From NCBI RefSeq assembly GCF_900143685.1, contig NZ_LT671675.1, positions 223,111 to 287,110 of the forward strand: DNA of 64,000 bases, written 5' to 3'. This document shows, piece by piece, positions 42,166-50,188 of the stretch (its first letter is position 1; each line of letters starts with the position of its first letter). A model generated the notes under the pieces. The model was given only the letters and a program-made list of their open reading frames with translations. It did no database searches and was not told where the DNA came from. This DNA comes from Parolsenella massiliensis (GTDB lineage Bacteria; Actinomycetota; Coriobacteriia; Coriobacteriales; Atopobiaceae). A program made the translations under genes and the position numbers.

Positions 42166-43919
42166 CGGCGCACCTCCTCGACATGCAGGGTGCCTGCCGC
42201 GTGTTGTGCGCCGACGCCAAGGCAGGCGCGGAGGCCGTCGATAAGCGCGTCGGGCGTGTAGAGCCTGCCGCGCTCCAGCGACCAGCCGCGCTCGATGAGG
42301 CGGCGAGCCATCTCTTGCGCGTCCGGGATGCCCAGGCCCACCCGGCGCAGCTCGTCTGCCTGCGAGAAGACCTCCGTGGGCGTGCCGTCGAGCAGCACAC
42401 TGCCGTGGTCGAGGACGACGAGCCGGTCGCACAGCTCGGCGGCGTCGTCCATGTTGTGCGACGTCATGACGATGGTGCGGCCCTGCGCGTGGAGCTTGCG
42501 CAAAAGCCTTATGAACTCGCGGCGGCTTCGGGGGTCGAGCCCGGCGACGGGCTCGTCGAACACGAGGACGTCGGGCTCCATGGCAAGTACGCCGGCAAAC
42601 GCGATGCGGCGCTGCTGGCCACCGGACAGCGCGAAGGGAGAGACGTCTCCCACGACGTCGGGGTTGAGGCCGACGCCACGGATGGCGCCGTCGACGCGCG
42701 CCGCGAGCTCGTCTCCCGTGACGCCGAGGTTTCTCGGGCCAAAGGCTACGTCCTCGCGGACGGTGCGGGCGAACAGCTGGCGCTCGGGATACTGGAACAC
42801 GACGCCCACGCGGTTCCACGCGCGTGCGCGGCGCCCGGCGCCTTCGGCCCCTCCGATCAGGACGCGACCGCTCGCGGGCCTCTCGAGCCCGGCCATGAGC
42901 TGGACGAGCGTGGACTTTCCCGAGCCCGTGTGGCCGAGAAGCCCCACGAGCTCCCCCTCGCGCACCGACACCGACACGTCGCGCAGCGCCAGGTCCCCGT
43001 GCCTCTCATAGCCGAACGAGACCTTCTCGACCTCCAGCACCGGCTGCCCCATTGGGGACGTAGCCCTTTGGGACGGCGCGGCCGCAGGGGTGCCCAAGGG
43101 ACTACGTCCCCTTTGGGACTCGAGCTCGTCGAGCATCGCGTCGATGGTGAGACGCGGGGTGAGACTTAGCACCTCTCGCCTTAGCGCGAGGCCCACGTGG
43201 TAGGGGAAGGGGACGTCGAGGCCGAGGCGGGCCAGCACGTCTGCCTGGGAGAAGACCGCTTCCGGGGCTCCGTCGAGGGCCACGCGGCCATGATCGAGCA
43301 CGACGATGCGCCCGGCCTCGGCGGCCTCCTCCATGAAGTGGGTGATCATGACGATGGTCATGCCCTGCTCGTGGAGCCTTCTGCATGCGCGCATGAGCGC
43401 GGCGCGCCCGCGGGGGTCGAGCATCGCGGTTGCCTCGTCGAGCACGAGCGTGCGCGGGCGCATGGCGAGCACGCCCGCAAGCGCGAGCCGCTGCTTCTGG
43501 CCGCCGGAAAGGCTCGACGTCTCGCGGCGCTCGAAGCCGGAGAGCCCCACGAGTGAGAGCGCCTCGGTCACGCGGGCGCGCAGCTCGTCGGTGGGCACGC
43601 CGAGGTTCTCGGGCCCAAACGCCACGTCGTCCTCGACGGTCCCGGCCACGATCTGGTCGTCGGGATTCTGGAACACGAGGCCCACGCGGCTGCGGATGTC
43701 GTAGACGTTCCTGCGCCCCGCCGTGTCCAGCCCGTCGACCGTCACGGTGCCGAAGCTGGGGACGAGCAGGGCGTCGAGGTGGCGCGCCAGCGTGGACTTG
43801 CCCGAGCCGTTGCCGCCCAGGACGCTCACGAACTCGCCGTCGGCGACGGAGAGGCTCACGCCGTCAAGCGCGTCGTGCTCGCCGTCGTAGGAGAAGTGGA
43901 CGTCGGTGCACGCTATCAT
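42162..43919 (-). CDS. ecfA: Fused double ATPase of ECF transporter (EcfA1-EcfA2)
   Basis: A 585-residue protein with two complete ABC ATPase domains. Domain 1 has GGNGSGKST, Q-loop FQNPDDQ, signature LSGGQKQRLA and LDEATAMLDPRG. Domain 2, from about residue 295, has GHTGSGKST, QYPERQLF, ALSGGQQRRIAFAG and FDEPVAGLDPRS. ATG at 43919 overlaps the ribU stop by four bases. EcfA1 and EcfA2 are usually separate genes; here the linker is encoded partly by a palindromic repeat (43054-43111). Both sites look catalytically intact. Confidence 0.93.
   Translation of the reverse strand: MIACTDVHFSYDGEHDALDGVSLSVADGEFVSVLGGNGSGKSTLARHLDALLVPSFGTVTVDGLDTAGRRNVYDIRSRVGLVFQNPDDQIVAGTVEDDVAFGPENLGVPTDELRARVTEALSLVGLSGFERRETSSLSGGQKQRLALAGVLAMRPRTLVLDEATAMLDPRGRAALMRACRRLHEQGMTIVMITHFMEEAAEAGRIVVLDHGRVALDGAPEAVFSQADVLARLGLDVPFPYHVGLALRREVLSLTPRLTIDAMLDELESQRGRSPLGTPAAAPSQRATSPMGQPVLEVEKVSFGYERHGDLALRDVSVSVREGELVGLLGHTGSGKSTLVQLMAGLERPASGRVLIGGAEGAGRRARAWNRVGVVFQYPERQLFARTVREDVAFGPRNLGVTGDELAARVDGAIRGVGLNPDVVGDVSPFALSGGQQRRIAFAGVLAMEPDVLVFDEPVAGLDPRSRREFIRLLRKLHAQGRTIVMTSHNMDDAAELCDRLVVLDHGSVLLDGTPTEVFSQADELRRVGLGIPDAQEMARRLIERGWSLERGRLYTPDALIDGLRACLGVGAQHAAGTLHVEEVRR
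43054..43111. repeat. REP-like palindrome inside ecfA linker
   Basis: GGGGACGTAGCCCTTTGGG (43054-43072) and CCCAAGGGACTACGTCCCC (43093-43111) are inverted 19-base arms with two mismatches. They lie in the coding sequence, in frame, between the two ATPase domains and encode a Pro/Ser/Gly/Arg-rich linker. Confidence 0.85.
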
Positions 43920-44533
43920 GCGCGGCCGCTGCCCTTCTCGGGGTCGATGAGGGCGGCGAGTGACTTGAACGCAACGAGCGCGAGCACCGAGTTCAGGATG
44001 GTCTTCACCAGGTTGAACGGCAGCACGGCGGGCAGGACGAGCGGCATGATGACGTCTGCCGAGCCGTACCAGAACGCCACGCCGATCGTGAGGTTCGCGA
44101 CGATGGAGCCGGCCGTCGCGAGCACGACGCCCAGGGCCAGGCCGCCAATCGCCCCGGCGTTGCTGTGGGCGCGCGCATAGACGAGCGCGGCGGGCGCCAC
44201 GTAGCAGACGGTGGCGACGACGTTCATGAGCGAGCCCACCCACTCGCCGGTGACGAGGCCGTGCAGGCACGCGGTGAGGATGCCCACGACAAGGCCAGGG
44301 CCCGTCCCAAAGGCAAGGCCGCTCACCATGGCGGGCACGAGCGAGGGGTCGTACGTGAGGAACGGTGCCGCGGGGATGAGCGGGATTTGGACGAACGAGA
44401 AGACCGTGCCGAGTGCGCACATGAGCGCCATCGTGACGAGCTCGCGCGTTGACCAGCGGTTCGTGTTCTCGAACTCGAGGTGCTCGCGCGCCTGTGCGGA
44501 GCCGTTGCGTGACTGATGCGTGGAAGTGGCCAT
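43916..44533 (-). CDS. ribU: Riboflavin ECF substrate-binding protein RibU
   Basis: A 205-residue S-component with about six helices: RWSTRELVTMALMCALGTVF, then IPLIPAAPFLTYDPSLVPA, a RibU-like pattern. The direct FMN riboswitch upstream fixes the substrate as riboflavin with good confidence. The ATG at 44533 gives a hydrophilic N-terminus of about 25 residues. Operon order ribU-ecfA-ecfT with four-base overlaps makes this a dedicated transporter rather than a shared module. Confidence 0.9.
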   Translation of the reverse strand: MATSTHQSRNGSAQAREHLEFENTNRWSTRELVTMALMCALGTVFSFVQIPLIPAAPFLTYDPSLVPAMVSGLAFGTGPGLVVGILTACLHGLVTGEWVGSLMNVVATVCYVAPAALVYARAHSNAGAIGGLALGVVLATAGSIVANLTIGVAFWYGSADVIMPLVLPAVLPFNLVKTILNSVLALVAFKSLAALIDPEKGSGRA

Positions 44534-44544
44534 GGGTGGCCTCC

Positions 44545-44678
44545 GTTTCTTCCATCCGGACTGTGACCGTTGGCCCCGGACTCTCACCGGATCAGCCGCG
44601 TATCCGCGGGTCGCGGGCTTCTGGGGGCTATCGCCTGCCCAGTTACCGCCAGTGGGGAATCTCACCCCGCCCTGAAAC
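44545..44678 (-). promoter_or_regulatory. FMN riboswitch (RFN element)
   Basis: On the minus strand the closing P1 is GTTTC/GAAAC. Hallmark segments are present in order: AGGGCGGGGTGAGATTCCCC, ACTGGCGGTAACTGGG, AGAAGCCCGCGACCCG, GATCCGGTGAGAGTCCGG and ACAGTCCGGATGGAAGAA. FMN binding should switch off ribU expression. The aptamer ends 11 bases before the start codon, so control of translation (ribosome-site sequestration) is more likely than termination. Confidence 0.95.
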
Positions 44679-44688
44679 TGACACGTCT

Positions 44689-44716
44689 AGGCTAGCACGC
44701 GCCCGCCCGCCGTCAA
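44689..44716 (-). promoter_or_regulatory. Promoter of the riboflavin transporter operon
   Basis: On the minus strand TTGACG (44711-44716), a 16-base spacer and TAGCCT (44689-44694), preceded by TGC as an extended -10. Start of transcription would fall about ten bases before the riboswitch. Confidence 0.6.
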
Positions 44717-44766
44717 TGGGTACGCTAGGATTGTTCAGACGAAACCGAGGCACGCAAGGAGAAGGC

Positions 44767-45711
44767 ATGTCACTGGACCGAGAAAGACTTGATGCGCTTG
44801 CGAGCGCCCTTGAGAGTGTCGTGGGCTCAGACGCCGTGCGCCGCGACGAGCCGATGAGCGCCCACACCACGTTTTGCGTGGGCGGCCCGGCAGACCTGTT
44901 CGTGTCGCCGGCGACCGAGGACGAGCTCGTGCGCGTCGTGCGTGCCTGCCGTGACACGGGCGTGCCGCACTTCCTGCTTGGCCTGGGCTCCGACCTGCTC
45001 GTGGGCGACGGTGGCTACCGTGGCGTCATGATCGACTGCGCGGGCGCTCTCGACGACATCCTCATGCTCGGCGACCCACGCGAGCGCTGCCAGATCGTGT
45101 GCGAGGCCGGCGCCGCCATCGCCGACGCCTCCGCGCTCGCGACCTCGCTTGGGCTCACGGGCCTCGAGTTTGCCTGCGGCATCCCCGGCAGCGTGGGCGG
45201 CGCCGTGTTCATGAACGCCGGCGCCTACGACGGCTGCTGCGCCGACGTCCTCGAGAGCGTCCGCTGCCTCATGCCCAGCGGCTTTGTCGAGGAGATCCCC
45301 GTCGCCGAGCTCGAGATGGGCTACCGCACGAGTCGCGTGCGCACGGAGGGGCTCGTCGTCCTGTCTGCCACGTTTGCGCTCGAGCCGGGCGATGCGGCCG
45401 CGATCTCTGCTCGCGTCGACGAGCTCACGCAGGCCCGCGAGAGCAAGCAGCCCCTGGAGCTGCCGAGCGCAGGCTCCACGTTCAAGCGCCCGGAGGGTCA
45501 CTTTGCCGGCAAACTCATCACCGATGCCGGCCTCAAGGGCTACCAGGTGGGAGGCGCCGCCGTCTCCAAGAAGCACGCGGGGTTCGTGGTGAACGTGGGC
45601 GGGGCCACGGCCGCGGACGTGCGTGCCGTCATCTCCCACGTGCAGGACGAGGTCAAGCGCCAGTTTGACGTGGCGCTCGAACCCGAGGTGCGCTTCGTGG
45701 GCGAGTTCTAG
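44767..45711 (+). CDS. murB: UDP-N-acetylenolpyruvoylglucosamine reductase
   Basis: A 314-residue FAD enzyme that makes UDP-MurNAc. The ATG at 44767 follows AAGGAGAAG. The N-terminal FAD domain shows HTTFCVGGPADLF and GLGSDLLVGDGGYRG; CGIPGSVGGAVFMNAGAYDG is the family block; the proton-donating serine lies in LPSAGSTFKRP, and YQVGGAAVSKKHAGFVVN closes the substrate site, the type I/II hybrid layout common in Gram-positives. It diverges from ribU. Confidence 0.95.
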   Translation: MSLDRERLDALASALESVVGSDAVRRDEPMSAHTTFCVGGPADLFVSPATEDELVRVVRACRDTGVPHFLLGLGSDLLVGDGGYRGVMIDCAGALDDILMLGDPRERCQIVCEAGAAIADASALATSLGLTGLEFACGIPGSVGGAVFMNAGAYDGCCADVLESVRCLMPSGFVEEIPVAELEMGYRTSRVRTEGLVVLSATFALEPGDAAAISARVDELTQARESKQPLELPSAGSTFKRPEGHFAGKLITDAGLKGYQVGGAAVSKKHAGFVVNVGGATAADVRAVISHVQDEVKRQFDVALEPEVRFVGEF

Positions 45712-45740
45712 CGAAGGCTGGCGAGGGGATGGTCCCCTCG

Positions 45741-46769
45741 TCAGCTCATCTGTGCGTGAAGCTCGAGCAGGGGCAGGATGACGCTTGCCGTTGCCGGGAA
45801 GTCGATGGGCGACGTGGTCATCACGGCGATGACGACGTCGCCCGTCTGCGTTCGCACGACGCCGGCGTCCACCGTGGTGGCAAAGCTCGAGGCATCGTCT
45901 GGGTACCAGCCGGCCTTGGCCCACGTCGTGCCCCAGGCGCGGCCCACGTGGGAGAGCGAGGAGATCTCTGGCGCCTGCAGCTCGCCGGCGAGCCATGCCG
46001 CGCCCGGCTCGCCTGACTCCAAAAACATCCGGCACTGGTCCCACATCGCCACCATCTGGGCGGGCGTGAGGAACTCGTAGTGGTTGTCGGCGATGCTCGG
46101 GGCGCTCTGCAGCTCCGCGGCCGCCGCCACCTCCTCGTTTATCCCCTCGCTGGGCAGCTGCTCGGCGCCGGCGGCGTCCACGAGGGCCCTCATCGGGTCG
46201 TTGCCGTACTGGTTCCTGAGCGAGGCGTAGGCCTCGTTGTCCGAGTAGCGAAGGATTGCGTCGAAGCGCCCGTCACCCTGGGCGGCATCTCCCAAGACGT
46301 TGCTCACCACGCTTGCGACGTAGGGCCCTTTGATGGAGCTTGCCGAGTAGAACGAGCGGTCCGCGTGGTAGCCCACGGTGGCGCCCGTCTGCGCGTCGAG
46401 CATGAGAAAGCCGACGTCGTGGCCGTCTGCCTCGACGGCATCGATGACAGCGTCGAGCTCTGCAAGCGCGGACGTGTCAACCGTGGTGCCCGCCACCTCT
46501 ATGCGTGAGCTTTCCTCGGGCTGGGTCGTCAGCGGGTCGAGAATCTCCTCGGCGAAGGGGCGCGCGTCGCCGGAGGCGGCCGTCTCGATGCTGGCGCCGA
46601 CCACTTGGGCACCCGGCTGCTGTTCGGGGGCCTGCGAGGGGACCTGTGCCGGGGCCATGAGAACGGTGACGAGAACCGCGATGGCGGCGATCGCGAGCGC
46701 GATGGACGCGACCGCGCCAAAGTGGTCCGTGCCGTCTGGCTCCCTCAGGTGCTCGCCCTTGCCCCTCAT
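45741..46769 (-). CDS. Membrane-anchored class A beta-lactamase-like serine hydrolase
   Basis: A 342-residue protein with one N-terminal membrane helix (about residues 19-40), a linker and a penicillin-recognising domain. The catalytic S-x-x-K is S144-S-I-K147, the SDN motif is in YSDNEAYASL, and a KAG replaces the usual KTG. The Glu166 region of real class A beta-lactamases is not obvious. It is probably an envelope-bound peptidase or lactamase-like protein. Convergent with murB, 29 bases apart. Confidence 0.78.
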   Translation of the reverse strand: MRGKGEHLREPDGTDHFGAVASIALAIAAIAVLVTVLMAPAQVPSQAPEQQPGAQVVGASIETAASGDARPFAEEILDPLTTQPEESSRIEVAGTTVDTSALAELDAVIDAVEADGHDVGFLMLDAQTGATVGYHADRSFYSASSIKGPYVASVVSNVLGDAAQGDGRFDAILRYSDNEAYASLRNQYGNDPMRALVDAAGAEQLPSEGINEEVAAAAELQSAPSIADNHYEFLTPAQMVAMWDQCRMFLESGEPGAAWLAGELQAPEISSLSHVGRAWGTTWAKAGWYPDDASSFATTVDAGVVRTQTGDVVIAVMTTSPIDFPATASVILPLLELHAQMS

Positions 46770-46871
46770 CGTTTCCGTCTCCGCTCTCGGTTTGAAATCT
46801 TATGACAAGTAAGGATAGCCACCGAGGGGTTCCGGGCAAGGGCGTCGCCCCCTCGCTCCTAGGATTTGCAC

Positions 46872-46900
46872 AAAAAAGGACCGGCGACATGGCCGGCCCC
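46872..46900 (-). terminator. Terminator after UPF0210 gene
   Basis: On the minus strand GGGGCCGGC/GCCGGTCC with a six-base loop is followed by TTTTTT. Confidence 0.85.
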
Positions 46901-46970
46901 TTGGGTTTCTTGGCGAGACACGCGTCTCGTGCGTCTGACGCGCGGCGTCCTCGGCCGGCGCGCCTGCCCG

Positions 46971-48335
46971 CTAGTTCTTGAGCGAGTTGAGCGGCGCCGG
47001 GAAGCGGCCCCCGCGGTGCGCGAGCACGGTGCCCGCGTTGGGGTTCACGTGCATGACCGGAGCGCGGCCGAACAGCCCGCCGAACTCCACGGAGTCGCCC
47101 TCGGACTTGCCGATGGCGGGGATGAGGCGAACGGCTGTGGTCTTGTTGTTGATGACGCCGATGGCCATCTCGTCGGCGATGATGCCGGCGATCGCCTCGA
47201 CGGGCGTGTCGCCGGGCACGGCGATCATGTCGAGGCCCACGGAGCACACGCAGGTCATGGCCTCGAGCTTCTCGAGCGAGAGGGCTCCCGCCTCCGCGGC
47301 GTCGATCATGCCGGCGTCCTCGGACACGGGGATGAAGGCGCCAGACAGGCCGCCCACGCTGGAGCTCGCCATGACGCCGCCCTTCTTCACGGCGTCGTTG
47401 AGCATGGCCAGGGCGCACGTGGTGCCGGGGCCTCCGCACTGGCCCACGCCGATGATCTCCAGGATGCGGGCCACGGAGTCGCCGATGGCGGGCGTGGGCG
47501 CCAGCGACAGGTCCACGATGCCCTTCTCCTTGCCAAGGCGGCGTGCCGCCTCGCGGCTCATGAGCTCGCCGGCGCGCGTGATCTTGAAGGCCGTCTGCTT
47601 GATGCGCTCGGCCACGTCCATCATGCTTGCCGTCTCGGGCAGCTCCTCGAGCGCCGCGGCCATGACGCCGGGGCCCGAGACGCCCACGTTGATGACGGCG
47701 TCCGCCTCGCCTGAGCCGTGCGTGGCGCCGGCCATGAACGGCGAGTCCTCGACCATGTTCGAGAACACGACGAACTTGCTTGCGCCAATGGAGTCCTGGT
47801 CTGCCGTGAGGCGCGCGCAGTCGAGCACCGTCTGGGCCACCATGAGCACGGCGTCCATGTTGATGCCGGCGCGCAGGCTCGCGACGTTGACGCTCGAGCA
47901 CACGCGGCTCGTGTTGGCGAGGGCCTCGGGGATGCAGTTGATGAGGCGGCGGTCGGCGTCGCCGATGCCCTTGTGGACGAGGGCGGAGTAGCCGCCGAGG
48001 TAGTCGATGCCTAGCGTCTCTGCCGCGCGGTCGAGCGCGTGGGCCAGCGGCACAAGGTCCGTGTCGGGGCAAGCCGCGGCGATCTGTGCAATAGGCGTCA
48101 CGGAGACGCGCTTGTTCACGATGGGGATGCCGTACTCGCGCTCGAGGCTCTCGGCGATGGGGACGAGGTTCTCGGCCGTTCTCGTAATGTGGTCGTAGAC
48201 CTTGGTGCACATGCGGTCGAGGTCGGAGTCCGCGCAGCCCATGAGGTTGATGCCCATGGTGATCGTGCGGATGTCGAGGTGCTGCTCGGTGACCATGTTG
48301 AGGGTCTCGGCGACCTCTTCTGCGGTGATTGCCAC
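46971..48335 (-). CDS. UPF0210/PFL-family protein
   Basis: A 454-residue protein of the UPF0210 (DUF711) family; the biochemical function is not known. A GTG at 48335 was chosen because AGGGAGA lies eight bases upstream and it gives the standard start [15 protein letters not shown] (GTG read as Met). Conserved blocks include [46 protein letters not shown]-like [16 protein letters not shown] at the end. The usual small ACT-domain neighbour is not found here. It lies downstream of degV. Confidence 0.88.
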   Translation of the reverse strand: MAITAEEVAETLNMVTEQHLDIRTITMGINLMGCADSDLDRMCTKVYDHITRTAENLVPIAESLEREYGIPIVNKRVSVTPIAQIAAACPDTDLVPLAHALDRAAETLGIDYLGGYSALVHKGIGDADRRLINCIPEALANTSRVCSSVNVASLRAGINMDAVLMVAQTVLDCARLTADQDSIGASKFVVFSNMVEDSPFMAGATHGSGEADAVINVGVSGPGVMAAALEELPETASMMDVAERIKQTAFKITRAGELMSREAARRLGKEKGIVDLSLAPTPAIGDSVARILEIIGVGQCGGPGTTCALAMLNDAVKKGGVMASSSVGGLSGAFIPVSEDAGMIDAAEAGALSLEKLEAMTCVCSVGLDMIAVPGDTPVEAIAGIIADEMAIGVINNKTTAVRLIPAIGKSEGDSVEFGGLFGRAPVMHVNPNAGTVLAHRGGRFPAPLNSLKN

Positions 48336-48422
48336 GAATGTCTCCCTAGCTCTCGCCTGTACGGTTGCGTCCATTATGCACGGATGGCAAGCGAGGATCC
48401 TAGATATTAGCGAGCTGTTTAC

Positions 48423-48492
48423 GTGACACTTGGGGACGGGGTCAAACTGTCGCCGTGCCGGCGGTGGCAATGGCGCCGGGGTCAGCTGACGG
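48423..48492. repeat. REP-like element, family A, copy 3
   Basis: Begins GTGACACTTGGGGACGGGGT, then CAAACTGTCGCC, and closes with CCGGGGTCAGCTGACGG. It stops just before the degV stop codon, the same position relative to the neighbouring gene as copy 2. Confidence 0.8.
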
Positions 48493-48497
48493 CTCCG

Positions 48498-49358
48498 CTA
48501 GCGCCAGGTGGGCTGGACGGCCATGCCCACGAGGCTCGCGCCCGTGTGGACGATGAGGTCGGGCGAGATGCCGCTCGTCACGATGTCTGCCACATTGGGA
48601 ATCGTCTCGCGGATGCGCTCGGAGAGCTCCTCGAGGCGGTCCTCGGCCTTTGTGCAGCACACGGCGCAGATGACCTTCTCGTAGCGCTTGGCCTGCTCCT
48701 GGACAAACGACAGCTCGGCGGAAAGCGCCTTCTCCCAGCCGCGGGCCTTCTTGACCGTGGCGTACTTGCCCTGCTCGTCGCAGAAGAAGACGGGCTTGAT
48801 GTTGAGCGCGCTGCCCAGGCGATACGTTGCCTCGTTGATGCGGCCGCCGTGGCGCAGGTACTTGAGCTCGCGCACCGTGAAGTAGACGCGCGTGTGCTCG
48901 GAGAGGTCGGCGAGCCTGGGACCCAGCTCGTCGAAGGGTACGCCCGCCTCGACCATCTCGGTGGCGGCCATGACGACGAGGCCCGCCGCCACGCCGATGC
49001 TCTTCGTGTCCACGACGGTGACGGGGAAGCCCTCCATCTGGCTCGCGACGAGCTCGACGGTCTGGTTCGTGGCCGACAGCCCCGAGCTGATCGTGACGAA
49101 CACGGCGCGCTCGTAGCCGTCTGCTCGCGCGGCCTCGAGGGCGGCCTGGATGTCTGAGGGGGAGGGCAGGCTCGTCGTGGGAATCTCGGTCTCGAAGCGG
49201 TCGATGACCTCGTCGGTCGTGATGTCAACGCCCGAGCGGAACGAGCCGTCGGAGTAGTTGACGACAAGCGACACGTTGCGCACGTCGTGGGCGGCGGCGA
49301 AGTCCGCGGGGACGTTCGTGCCCGTGTCCGTGAGAATGGCGATGCGCTGGTCGTTCAT
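48498..49358 (-). CDS. DegV family fatty-acid-binding protein
   Basis: A 286-residue protein with the DegV fold. It has the N-terminal IAILTDTGTNVPADFAA, VFVTISSGLSATNQTVE, VVDTKSIGVAAGL and KYLRHGGRINEA, all family blocks. DegV/FakB proteins bind fatty acids for phosphorylation by FakA; no fakA is in the window. AAGGAGCAC precedes the ATG. Confidence 0.92.
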   Translation of the reverse strand: MNDQRIAILTDTGTNVPADFAAAHDVRNVSLVVNYSDGSFRSGVDITTDEVIDRFETEIPTTSLPSPSDIQAALEAARADGYERAVFVTISSGLSATNQTVELVASQMEGFPVTVVDTKSIGVAAGLVVMAATEMVEAGVPFDELGPRLADLSEHTRVYFTVRELKYLRHGGRINEATYRLGSALNIKPVFFCDEQGKYATVKKARGWEKALSAELSFVQEQAKRYEKVICAVCCTKAEDRLEELSERIRETIPNVADIVTSGISPDLIVHTGASLVGMAVQPTWR

Positions 49359-49520
49359 GCGTGCTCCTTGCGTGTCGAGTGGGGCGAGGCGTGCCGTGGC
49401 TGGCCTCGCGTCCGCGTCTTTCTCGTCCTATTCTATCTAGTATTCAAAACTAGATGCACACGTATCGATAATGTGTAAACTTGCCACCAGACGGACACGC
49501 CGGGCATGACGGGAGGGGAC

Positions 49521-50072
49521 ATGACGCTTGACGAGGACAACGAGCGCGCCCTGGCCCGCCGCATGCGCGAGGCCCACATCATGCGCATCGACGAGCTACC
49601 GAGGATCGAGCTCTACCTCGACCAGGTGCTCACGCTTGTATCGCAGAGCCTCTCGTTCATGGCCTCGCCGGGCGAGGACATCATCACGGGCTCCATGGTG
49701 AACAACTACGTGAAGCAGCACGTGGTTCCCGCGCCGCAGCGCCGTCGCTACACGCGCCGACACGTGGCCACGCTCACGTATGTCTGCGCGTTCAAGTGCG
49801 TCTTCTCCATCAACGAGATAAAGGCGCTGTACGAGGCATGCGTCGACGCGGGTGTCAACGTGAGCCTTGCCTACGACGAGCTCGCCGCCTCGCTCGAGCG
49901 CGCACTCGCCAGCCGCTTTGGGGGTGCTGAGCCCGTCGCCGCCCCCAGCGTGCGGCTGCTCGGCGCGTCGGGCGTCGAAGTGGCCCCGGAGCTCTCGCGC
50001 ATCATGGGCGCGGCCGTGGAGGCCGTGGCCGACAAGGTCTTCGTGGAACAGAGCCTCTCGCTCATGCGTTAA
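49521..50072 (+). CDS. DUF1836 domain protein
   Basis: A 183-residue protein of a Firmicutes/Actinobacteria family of unknown function with a MerR-like helix-turn-helix: ITGSMVNNYVKQHVVP followed by RRYTRRHVATLTYVC. The start at 49521 is favoured over the ATG at 49506 because GGGAGGGG lies directly before it. Divergent from degV; may be a regulator. Confidence 0.8.
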   Translation: MTLDEDNERALARRMREAHIMRIDELPRIELYLDQVLTLVSQSLSFMASPGEDIITGSMVNNYVKQHVVPAPQRRRYTRRHVATLTYVCAFKCVFSINEIKALYEACVDAGVNVSLAYDELAASLERALASRFGGAEPVAAPSVRLLGASGVEVAPELSRIMGAAVEAVADKVFVEQSLSLMR

Positions 50073-50077
50073 CGCAG

Positions 50078-50141
50078 CGTGCCATTGGGGACGGGTTCCA
50101 GTGGCACCCTCGTGCCAGAGGAACCCGTCCCCAATGGCACG
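50078..50141. repeat. REPIN-like perfect palindrome
   Basis: Perfect 22-base arms beginning CGTGCCATTGGGGACGGG enclose an inner perfect TGGCAC-CCTC-GTGCCA. Five bases after the DUF1836 stop. Two head-to-head REP units of the TTGGGGACGGGTTC type. Confidence 0.9.
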
Positions 50142-50188
50142 ACTGATGGGCTATCGTGGTTGTACTTGACTCCAGAGAGGATGCAACC

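Noticed and set aside
43920-44555. Extension of the ecfA frame upstream to 44555
   Set aside because: It is a shadow of ribU in another frame. The ATG at 43919 overlaps the ribU stop and begins a normal ATPase domain.
46597-48210. Long frame across the UPF0210 gene and the start of the serine hydrolase gene
   Set aside because: Histidine/arginine-rich shadow of two well-supported genes on the same strand; no domain.
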